A stretch of DNA of 6,050 nucleotides, taken from NCBI GenBank assembly GCA_046484825.1, contig JAWOIE010000190.1, positions 1 to 6,050 on the forward strand, in the 5' to 3' direction. The stretch is from CAJYAN01 sp046484825 (GTDB lineage: Bacteria; Pseudomonadota; Gammaproteobacteria; UBA6429; Thiohalophilaceae). The notes beneath the pieces were generated by a model that saw only the letters and a program-made list of their open reading frames with translations, was not told where the DNA came from and searched no databases. This document shows positions 1-4,503 of this stretch, in pieces (position 1 is the stretch's first letter; every line of letters begins with the position of its first letter). The position numbers were made by a program, and so were the translations under genes.

Positions 1-258
1 CCGGCGCTGGCCATGCGCGGGGCCTGGACCAGTGGTAGTGGCGTGGTCGCTCAGCCCCTCAACATCACCAATGCCTCACGGCGCATCTCGCTGGTGTCAC
101 GCCGCAGCTTCCCACGCGCGGCGGCCCTCGAGGCCCTGGCGAGTGTGATTCTTTCCAGCCTGCCCAATACGGTGCATGCCGTTGGCCAGACAAAACGCAC
201 GAAGAAAAAACCACCCCACACAGCAAAGGCCTCAACGCAAGCACGCAAAGGGCGCTGA
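1..258 (+). CDS. oxyR: LysR-type regulator, C-terminal end, probably OxyR (5' end outside window)
   Basis: The frame is open from base 1 to a TGA at 256-258, giving the last 85 residues of a protein that starts before the window. It begins PALAM and continues through RRISLVSRRSFPR and an Ala/Leu-rich helix. This lines up by eye with the last strand and helix of the effector domain of E. coli OxyR (LPALAV, then RRTIGLVYRPGSPLR, then LAEAIRARM). OxyR is a cytoplasmic transcription factor that senses hydrogen peroxide through a cysteine pair and activates antioxidant genes. The DNA-binding domain and the sensing cysteines are not in the window, so another LysR regulator cannot be excluded. The peroxiredoxin and disulfide-reductase genes just downstream, and a candidate OxyR box between, favour OxyR. 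The last ~23 residues form a Lys/Arg-rich tail not present in E. coli OxyR. Confidence 0.72.
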   Translation, partial: PALAMRGAWTSGSGVVAQPLNITNASRRISLVSRRSFPRAAALEALASVILSSLPNTVHAVGQTKRTKKKPPHTAKASTQARKGR

Positions 259-296
259 GGTATTTCATCCCTGGGCACTGTGGCCCACCGCGTCGT

Positions 297-325
297 CAGA
301 CCGCCCCTTTTTCAGACCAGGTCTG
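297..325. repeat. CAGACC repeats with inverted GGTCTG
   Basis: CAGACC occurs at 297-302 and 313-318, and its complement GGTCTG at 320-325. Either left copy could pair with the right copy; pairing from 297 leaves a 17-base loop, while the 313 copy is only one base away. No T-tract follows, so this is a poor intrinsic terminator for the regulator gene. It could also be an operator half-site pair. Function is unknown. Apart from a weak TGGGC/GCCCA hairpin at 272-287, I see nothing else in 259-393. Confidence 0.3.
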
Positions 326-393
326 GCGAGCGTCAGCCACCCAAGCCTCTGATTTAAAAGCAGTATTCCACCTGCCGCGCCACCCCCTTAGTT

Positions 394-430
394 ATCGTTA
401 AAACCTTTCATTACAGTAGAATCAAACGAT
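394..430 (+). promoter_or_regulatory. candidate OxyR binding site (four-part box)
   Basis: The sequence reads ATCG-N7-CTTT-N7-GTAG-N7-CGAT. The E. coli OxyR consensus is ATAG-N7-CTAT-N7-ATAG-N7-CTAT, with exactly this 37-base geometry. Each of the four tetramers matches at three of four positions (12 of 16). Three of the four conserved inner T/A positions (the t of ATAGnt and the a of anCTAT) also match. The box ends one base before the proposed -35 hexamer, the usual place for an OxyR activation site. Its place between a probable oxyR gene and a peroxiredoxin operon fits activation of that operon under peroxide stress. Binding itself is inferred. Confidence 0.55.
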
Positions 431-459
431 TTTATAAATAACTGGCCCTGCCCGATAAT
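431..459 (+). promoter_or_regulatory. sigma-70-like promoter of the peroxide-defence operon
   Basis: A -10 hexamer GATAAT (454-459, five of six to TATAAT) lies 17 bases downstream of TTTATA (431-436, four of six to TTGACA). The weak -35 directly beside the candidate OxyR box suits an activator-dependent promoter. Transcription would start near 466, about 40 bases before the first start codon at 506. Confidence 0.55.
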
Positions 460-490
460 TCTCCCCGTAGCCAGCAAACACCCTGGCGTG

Positions 491-497
491 AAGGAGG
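491..497 (+). promoter_or_regulatory. ribosome binding site that fixes the DUF2061 start
   Basis: AAGGAGG is a near-perfect Shine-Dalgarno sequence eight bases before ATG 506. An in-frame GTG at 488 lies upstream of and against this site and so cannot be served by it. The ATG at 506 is therefore the preferred start. Confidence 0.8.
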
Positions 498-505
498 ACC
501 AGACC

Positions 506-712
506 ATGAACAAGACAATGACATTTGCCCTCGTGCACTTCAGCGTGGCCTTTACGGTCGCGTATCTCATGACCGGAAGTGTCCTGGTCGGTGGTGCCAT
601 TGCCCTGGTCGAACCGGCGATCAATACCGTCGCCTACCACGTTCATGAACGGGTATGGAAACGCGTGGAAACAATGGCGCCGCCAGAAAACCACATAGTG
701 CAACCCCTGTAA
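506..712 (+). CDS. DUF2061 small inner-membrane protein
   Basis: This is a 68-residue protein of unknown biochemical function. It resembles the DUF2061 family of short membrane proteins, with a Lys-Thr start, an HFSVAF segment, a TGS turn and an EPAINTVAYHVHE motif at about residues 36-48. Two hydrophobic stretches, roughly residues 6-22 and 25-43, should span or dip into the membrane. The charged end, from HER at 47-49 onward, is probably cytoplasmic or peripheral. The start is set by the strong ribosome binding site at 491-497. It is the first gene after the candidate OxyR-controlled promoter and lies 43 bases before the peroxiredoxin-glutaredoxin gene, so it is likely co-transcribed with it. 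A role in peroxide or thiol stress at the membrane is only inferred from this position. Confidence 0.78.
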   Translation: MNKTMTFALVHFSVAFTVAYLMTGSVLVGGAIALVEPAINTVAYHVHERVWKRVETMAPPENHIVQPL

Positions 713-755
713 ATTTTGTTTATCCGCAAGTACTACAAACCAAAGGAGAAATATC

Positions 756-1499
756 ATGTTAGAGAACCACGAAGGTCAAAACGTCCCTCAGGTTACTTTT
801 CGTACCCGCCGTAACCACGAATGGGTCGACGTAAGCTCGGACGATGTATTCAAGGGTAAAACTGTGGTGGTGTTTTCACTGCCCGGGGCCTTTACCCCAA
901 CCTGTTCCTCAACGCACGTACCACGTTACAACCAGTTGACTCCGACCTTAAAGAAGCACGGTGTCGATGAGGTGATCTGTATCTCGGTCAATGATGCCTT
1001 TGTCATGAACGAATGGCAGAAGGAGCAGAACGCCTACAACGTGACCTTCATGCCCGATGGTAACGGTGATTTCAGTCGTGGCATGGGCATGCTGGTACCG
1101 AAAAACGACCTGGGCTTTGGTGAACGTTCCTGGCGTTATTCCATGCTGGTGAAGGATGGCGTCATCGAAAAGATGTTCATCGAACCCAACAAGCCCGGCG
1201 ACCCCTTTGAGGTCTCCGATGCGGATACCATGCTGGATTATGTTGCACCCAATGCAAGCAAACCACTGGATGTCACCATCTTCACCCGTGAAGGTTGTGA
1301 GTACTGCGTCCGTGCCAAGGGTATCCTCAACGATGCCGGGATCCAGTACGAGGAACTGGTCCTGAACCGCGACTACACCGAGGCCACTATCCGTGCCGTC
1401 TCTGGTCGCTCCACTGTCCCACAGGTGTTCATTAACGGTGAGCACATTGGCGGCTCGGAAGATCTGGAGCAGTACATGGCCAAAAGCAAAGCAGCATAA
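756..1499 (+). CDS. peroxiredoxin-glutaredoxin fusion (GarB/PGdx type thiol peroxidase)
   Basis: This 247-residue protein reduces hydrogen peroxide and organic hydroperoxides with a glutathione-type thiol in the cytoplasm. Residues ~1-165 are a Prx5-type peroxiredoxin: PGAFTPTC carries the peroxidatic Cys50 with Thr47, Arg127 in WRYSM completes the active site, and Cys75 is a second cysteine as in the Haemophilus enzyme. Residues ~170-243 are a glutaredoxin with active site CEYC (Cys181, Cys184), the TVPQ cis-proline loop (220-223) and GGSEDL (232-237), which bind the glutathione moiety. The length matches the H. influenzae and Chromatium gracile fusions (~240). The start ATG has AAAGGAGA seven bases upstream. 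The reductase gene follows after 60 bases, the garB-garA order. Glutaredoxins often have CPYC; Glu replaces Pro here. Known relatives sit beside oxyR in H. influenzae. Confidence 0.96.
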   Translation: MLENHEGQNVPQVTFRTRRNHEWVDVSSDDVFKGKTVVVFSLPGAFTPTCSSTHVPRYNQLTPTLKKHGVDEVICISVNDAFVMNEWQKEQNAYNVTFMPDGNGDFSRGMGMLVPKNDLGFGERSWRYSMLVKDGVIEKMFIEPNKPGDPFEVSDADTMLDYVAPNASKPLDVTIFTREGCEYCVRAKGILNDAGIQYEELVLNRDYTEATIRAVSGRSTVPQVFINGEHIGGSEDLEQYMAKSKAA

Positions 1500-1519
1500 G
1501 AACCTCAGCCCTGATCACG

Positions 1520-1548
1520 TCCTCTCCCTCAGGGAGAGGATCTTTTTT
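1520..1548 (+). terminator. intrinsic terminator between peroxidase and reductase genes
   Basis: TCCTCTCCC (1520-1528) pairs perfectly with GGGAGAGGA (1532-1540) around a three-base loop, followed by TCTTTTTT (1541-1548). This is a textbook rho-independent terminator placed 20 bases after the peroxidase stop codon. Its T-tract runs straight into the AAGGAG of the next gene, leaving no room for a separate promoter in between. It probably lowers reductase expression relative to the peroxidase through partial read-through. Confidence 0.85.
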
Positions 1549-1554
1549 AAGGAG
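1549..1554 (+). promoter_or_regulatory. ribosome binding site of the reductase, abutting the terminator
   Basis: AAGGAG lies five bases before ATG 1560 and starts at the base after the terminator T-tract. The adjoining hairpin contains CTCC (1524-1527), which could alternatively pair with GGAG, so the two elements may compete. Confidence 0.75.
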
Positions 1555-1559
1555 TCGTT

Positions 1560-2966
1560 ATGAACAGGCAGAAGTACGATTTAATCGCGATTGGTGGTGG
1601 CAGTGGTGGCCTGGCCGTGGCCGAGAAGGCGGCGCAGCTGGGTAAACGCGTGGCCGTCATTGAAGCAAAACATATGGGTGGCACCTGCGTGAATAATGGC
1701 TGTGTTCCCAAAAAGGTCATGTGGTATGCCGCCAATCTGGCGCATGCCGTGGACGACGCCAATGACTTTGGCATCCCGGCGACACGGGGTGAGACCCACT
1801 GGCACAAGCTGATCCGTGCGCGCGACCAATACATTAGCAACATCGCCCGTTACTGGGAGGGTTATCTCAAGGGCAGTGGTATCGAACACATTCAGGGTTA
1901 TGCCCGATTTGTTGATGCCCATACCGTGAACGTCAATGGCCGGCAGTATTCAGCGGAGCACATTGTCATCGCTACCGGTGGCCAGGCCATCGTCCCTCCT
2001 GTGCCCGGTGCCGAGCTGGGGATTACCTCGGACGGTTTTTTTCAATTAAGAGCACAGCCACAGCGTGTTGCCGTGATTGGTGGCGGTTACATTGGCGTGG
2101 AATTGAGTGGAGTGTTGAATGCCCTGGGCTCCAGAGTCACCCTGATTGGTCTAGAAGATCGCCTTATGGAACGCTTTGACCCCATGATCAGTTCTGTGTT
2201 GAAAAAGGAAATGCAGCGTCAGGGGATTACGGTACTGACCGGCTTTCAGGTCGCGGCCTTATCAAACAGTGCCGAGGGTATCGTGGTGAACTCCAGTGCA
2301 AATCAGATATTAACAGGTTTCGATACCGTCATCTGGGCCGTGGGTCGCCGGCCCAATACCCGCGAACTGAATGTGCAGGCCGCCGGCATTGAGGTATCGC
2401 CCAGTGGTATCATCCCGGTAGATGCATACGAAAACACCAACGTGGACAGTGTCTATGCCATAGGCGACATCACCGGTAAGATGCCCCTGACCCCGGTGGC
2501 AATTGCCGCGGGCCGCAGGCTGGCGGAACGTCTCTTCAACAACCAGCCTGACAGCAAGGTGGATTACGACAACATCCCCAGCGTGGTGTTCTCCCATCCA
2601 CCCATTGCCACGGTCGGAATCAGCGAGGCAGAGGCACGGGCGCAATATGGTGAGATGGTCACAGTTTACAGTACCGACTTCACCCCCATGCGCCATGCCC
2701 TGTCGAACCAGGGTTCGACGACGGCCATGAAACTGGTTTGTGCCGGTGAGCAGGAACAGGTGGTGGGTATCCACATTATTGGTGACAACGCCGATGAGAT
2801 GTTGCAGGGCTTTGCGGTGGCGGTCAAAATGGGGGCCACCAAGGCCGACTTTGACAACACTATCGCCATTCATCCCACCAGCGCCGAAGAACTGGTGACC
2901 CTCAAGGTACCGGACAGTCCGCAACACACCATTGACGAAGGGCTGGAATGGCAACAGGCCAGTTAG
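1560..2966 (+). CDS. gor: glutathione (probably glutathione-amide) disulfide reductase, FAD flavoprotein
   Basis: This 468-residue cytoplasmic homodimeric enzyme reduces glutathione-type disulfide with NAD(P)H. The FAD-binding GGGSGG is at 12-17 and the redox disulfide at Cys43/Cys48 (CVNNGC, usually CVNVGC). The pyridine-nucleotide motif GGGYIGVE is at 174-181, the second FAD motif AIGD at 300-303, and the dimer-domain catalytic pair is His438/Glu443 in HPTSAEE. The length equals E. coli Gor (450) plus a C-terminal tail of about 18 residues. Two specificity positions differ. Human GR Arg37 (Asn21 in E. coli), beside the substrate glycine carboxylate, is Glu22. E. coli Arg198 and Arg204, which hold the NADPH phosphate, are Leu198 and Glu204. 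With the adjoining peroxiredoxin-glutaredoxin gene this suggests a GarA-like, NADH-using glutathione-amide reductase. The overall family is certain; the substrate and coenzyme are inferred. Confidence 0.95.
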   Translation: MNRQKYDLIAIGGGSGGLAVAEKAAQLGKRVAVIEAKHMGGTCVNNGCVPKKVMWYAANLAHAVDDANDFGIPATRGETHWHKLIRARDQYISNIARYWEGYLKGSGIEHIQGYARFVDAHTVNVNGRQYSAEHIVIATGGQAIVPPVPGAELGITSDGFFQLRAQPQRVAVIGGGYIGVELSGVLNALGSRVTLIGLEDRLMERFDPMISSVLKKEMQRQGITVLTGFQVAALSNSAEGIVVNSSANQILTGFDTVIWAVGRRPNTRELNVQAAGIEVSPSGIIPVDAYENTNVDSVYAIGDITGKMPLTPVAIAAGRRLAERLFNNQPDSKVDYDNIPSVVFSHPPIATVGISEAEARAQYGEMVTVYSTDFTPMRHALSNQGSTTAMKLVCAGEQEQVVGIHIIGDNADEMLQGFAVAVKMGATKADFDNTIAIHPTSAEELVTLKVPDSPQHTIDEGLEWQQAS

Positions 2967-2970
2967 TACC

Positions 2971-2994
2971 GGCCGGGTGAGGTTTCCCCCGGCC
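2971..2994 (+). other. GC-rich hairpin between reductase and acetyltransferase genes
   Basis: GGCCGGG (2971-2977) pairs with CCCGGCC (2988-2994) around a ten-base loop. No run of T follows, so it is not a good intrinsic terminator. It may stabilise the upstream message or reduce read-through into the next gene, 25 bases on. Confidence 0.5.
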
Positions 2995-3019
2995 ACTTCC
3001 TTGTCAGGAAAAATGGAGC

Positions 3020-3508
3020 ATGCATCAGGACATCACACTAAGCCCGGCCAATGTGGCCGATCTGAATGACATCAACCGGGTCATTGAGGCCGCCGTGATG
3101 ACCTGGGCGCTGCCCGAGCGGGTAAAGCGCCTGTCGCTATCCAGCTATCGTTACAGCGAACTGGACGTGAACTATCTCGACATGCTGGTGGCACAAACCG
3201 CGACCGGAGAAATTGTCGGCATCGCTGCCTGGGAAACCGCTGATCCCCAAGACCTGTCCCCGGGACAAACCGCCATGCTGTTACACGGCATTTATGTGGC
3301 GCCACGGTATCAACACCAGGGTATCGGACGACAGCTCTTTCATGCCGTGGTCGAGGCGGCAAAACCCAGACACGTCGATGGCTTACTGGTCAGGGCACAA
3401 GAGGAGGCCAGGGGCTTTTTCCTGGCGCAGGGCATGGAGTTATTGCCTGTTGAAGATAGTACGCGCCACTACGCCCATCGTTTGTGGAAACCTTTTTCTT
3501 CTGATTAA
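3020..3508 (+). CDS. GNAT-family N-acetyltransferase
   Basis: This 162-residue protein belongs to the GNAT superfamily, which moves an acetyl group from acetyl-CoA to an amine. The core acetyl-CoA motif is clear: LHGIYVAPRYQHQGIGRQLF at residues 88-106, where QHQGIG (98-103) is the pyrophosphate-binding loop. It is preceded by the GEIVGIAAWE strand (63-72). The segment RAQEEARGFFLAQGMELL (about 125-142) is the usual last helix and strand, with a Phe-Phe in place of the common Tyr. The N-terminal part, rich in Trp, Arg and Tyr (about 27-54), should form the acceptor pocket, but the substrate cannot be read from it. The start ATG has AGGA about ten bases upstream. It lies 53 bases after the reductase and is probably the last gene of that operon, though the intervening hairpin could uncouple it. 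Confidence 0.88.
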   Translation: MHQDITLSPANVADLNDINRVIEAAVMTWALPERVKRLSLSSYRYSELDVNYLDMLVAQTATGEIVGIAAWETADPQDLSPGQTAMLLHGIYVAPRYQHQGIGRQLFHAVVEAAKPRHVDGLLVRAQEEARGFFLAQGMELLPVEDSTRHYAHRLWKPFSSD

Positions 3509-3512
3509 ATAC

Positions 3513-3547
3513 CAGGGAATCTCTGCATAAATTCATCAAACGGATGA
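3513..3547. mobile_element. possible insertion-sequence end or remnant
   Basis: Starting five bases after the acetyltransferase stop, the sequence CAGGGAATCTCTGCATAA and the following ATTCATC resemble terminal inverted repeats that I associate with IS elements in proteobacteria. No transposase gene and no matching inverted copy is visible in the following 200 bases. If real, this is a solitary end or relic. The resemblance is from memory and is weak. Confidence 0.25.
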
Positions 3548-3604
3548 GAGCCTGCCCCGCGAAGTGCCTTGGGCATGGCAAAGCTTCCGCGTCCAGCTCC
3601 CGCT

Positions 3605-3630
3605 CCTTACCAACATCCATGCAGGTAAGG
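3605..3630. repeat. perfect inverted repeat CCTTACC/GGTAAGG
   Basis: CCTTACC (3605-3611) and GGTAAGG (3624-3630) are perfect complements with a 12-base loop. No T-tract lies next to it on the + strand. It may be a hairpin in either transcript, or part of a mobile-element end. Confidence 0.5.
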
Positions 3631-3631
3631 C

Positions 3632-3654
3632 AAAAATCTGTGTGCAAGCGCACA
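3632..3654 (-). terminator. weak intrinsic terminator downstream of fliA
   Basis: Read on the - strand, TGTGC pairs with GCACA (3654-3650 with 3645-3641) around a four-base loop. Four bases later comes a run of five T (3636-3632). The stem is short, so termination would be modest, but it sits about 100 bases after the fliA stop in the right direction to end the cheD-cheB-fliA message. Confidence 0.4.
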
Positions 3655-3695
3655 ACCGGAACGACTTTAGCAACCGCCTGCTGCGCCCATAAATC

Positions 3696-3736
3696 TCCGG
3701 CCTCAGTAGCATTCGAGGCGATACAGCAAAGCCGGA
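3696..3736. repeat. nested inverted repeat TCCGGC/GCCGGA
   Basis: TCCGGC (3696-3701) pairs with GCCGGA (3731-3736). Inside it CTC (3702-3704) can pair with GAG (3715-3717), giving a stem with a side hairpin. It lies 19 bases beyond the fliA stop codon and could fold in the fliA 3' untranslated RNA. It has no adjacent T-tract and no identified role. Confidence 0.4.
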
Positions 3737-3754
3737 ATACGACTCGCCCGGACG

Positions 3755-4489
3755 TTAAATTTCGCCCACGACCAGCTCTTCGAGTTTGGCGCGCATGCGC
3801 AAGTGTGCCTGGCTCAATAACTGGCTGACCCGGGACTCACTGACCCCCAGGACCACGCCGATTTCCTTCAGATTCAGGGTGTCGTCGTAATACAAACTCA
3901 CAATCAGACGTTCGCGCTCCGGCAGGTTGGCAATGGCATCCGCCAGTTGCCCACGAAATTCCTCTTTTTCAATCCCCTGCAGCGGAGAGGGCGTGCTGGA
4001 CTTGTCATCGGGGTTGAAGGGACTATCATCCCGTTCCAGATCGGCGAAATTGAGTAGCCGGCAGGTGTTCGCCTCGTGCAGAATTTTATGATATTCATCC
4101 AGGCTAATATCCATGCGCTCGGCGACTTCCTCCGCCCGGGCATCCCGGCCGGTTTCATTCTCGACTTCATGCATCACCTGCATCAGGTCACGGGCGCGCC
4201 GGTGCACGGATTTTGGCGCCCAGTCATTACGACGTAGCTCGTCGAGCATGGCGCCGCGAATACGGATGGTGGCATAGGTTTCAAACGCCGCGCCCTGGGT
4301 GGGGTCGTAAAGCTGCGCCGCGTCCAGCAGGCCGATCATGCCCGCCTGAATCAAATCATCCACCAGCACGCTCGCCGGCAGGCGTGCCGACAAGTGATAC
4401 GCGATGCGGTGTACCAGCGTGGCATTGCGTTCCACCAGTTCATCGGCGCTGATTTGTTCGTCTGGATAAACCTTAATCCTGGTCATCAT
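3755..4489 (-). CDS. fliA: flagellar sigma factor FliA (sigma-28)
   Basis: This 244-residue sigma factor directs RNA polymerase to late flagellar, motility and chemotaxis promoters. Region 2 spans about residues 20-95 and contains the FliA-type signature LVHRIAYHLSARLPASV (25-41), DDLIQAGMIGLLDAA (44-58) and FETYATIRIRGAMLDELRRNDW (from 69 to 90). Region 3 runs to about 150. Region 4 ends in a helix-turn-helix, LKEIGVVLGVSESRVSQLL (207-225), which reads the -35 element. Length matches E. coli FliA (239). Two consecutive ATG codons (4487-4489 and 4484-4486) begin the frame after only a weak AGAG-type ribosome site, so the start could be either. It follows cheB after 14 bases, suggesting one transcript. 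No gene for its inhibitor FlgM is present here. Confidence 0.96.
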   Translation of the reverse strand: MMTRIKVYPDEQISADELVERNATLVHRIAYHLSARLPASVLVDDLIQAGMIGLLDAAQLYDPTQGAAFETYATIRIRGAMLDELRRNDWAPKSVHRRARDLMQVMHEVENETGRDARAEEVAERMDISLDEYHKILHEANTCRLLNFADLERDDSPFNPDDKSSTPSPLQGIEKEEFRGQLADAIANLPERERLIVSLYYDDTLNLKEIGVVLGVSESRVSQLLSQAHLRMRAKLEELVVGEI

Positions 4490-4503
4490 GGCTGTTCTCT
4501 GAC

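Larger units (their letters stand above)
3509..3754. other. convergent intergenic region rich in small inverted repeats
   Basis: The stop codons of the acetyltransferase (+) and fliA (-) face each other across these 246 bases. Reading frames here are short, lack ribosome binding sites and resemble no family I know with confidence. Inverted repeats are dense: TCATC/GATGA (3533-3547), an imperfect GCG-AAG/CTTC-CGC hairpin (about 3559-3590), CCTTACC/GGTAAGG (3605-3630), TGTGC/GCACA (3641-3654) and TCCGGC/GCCGGA (3696-3736). The left edge looks like an insertion-sequence end. A structured RNA or mobile-element remnant are both possible. Confidence 0.5.

Noticed and set aside
435..458. Sigma-28 promoter, TAAA with CCCGATAA
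   Set aside because: CCCGATAA matches GCCGATAA at seven of eight bases, but the spacer to TAAA is 12 bases instead of about 15. The sigma-70 reading with a 17-base spacer next to the OxyR box fits better.
488..505. GTG start six codons upstream for the DUF2061 gene
   Set aside because: The GTG overlaps the region of the strong ribosome binding site, which is correctly spaced only for ATG 506, and the extra residues are not family-like.
948..1445. Long open frame on the - strand opposite the peroxiredoxin gene
   Set aside because: It is fully antisense to a well-supported gene, has no ribosome site and resembles no protein family.
2310..2996. 228-codon open frame on the - strand opposite the reductase gene
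   Set aside because: It is His/Gly-rich, lacks domain motifs and mirrors the codon pattern of the real gene on the other strand.
3696..3740. Cyclic di-GMP (GEMM-I) riboswitch
   Set aside because: The GCAAAGCC string matches part of the consensus, but the CAGGGCAAACC half and the paired stems are missing.
3640..3760. Integron attC site near GTTAAAT at 3754
   Set aside because: GTTAAAT fits GTTRRRY, but no RYYYAAC partner is found at the proper distance and there is no integrase or cassette array.
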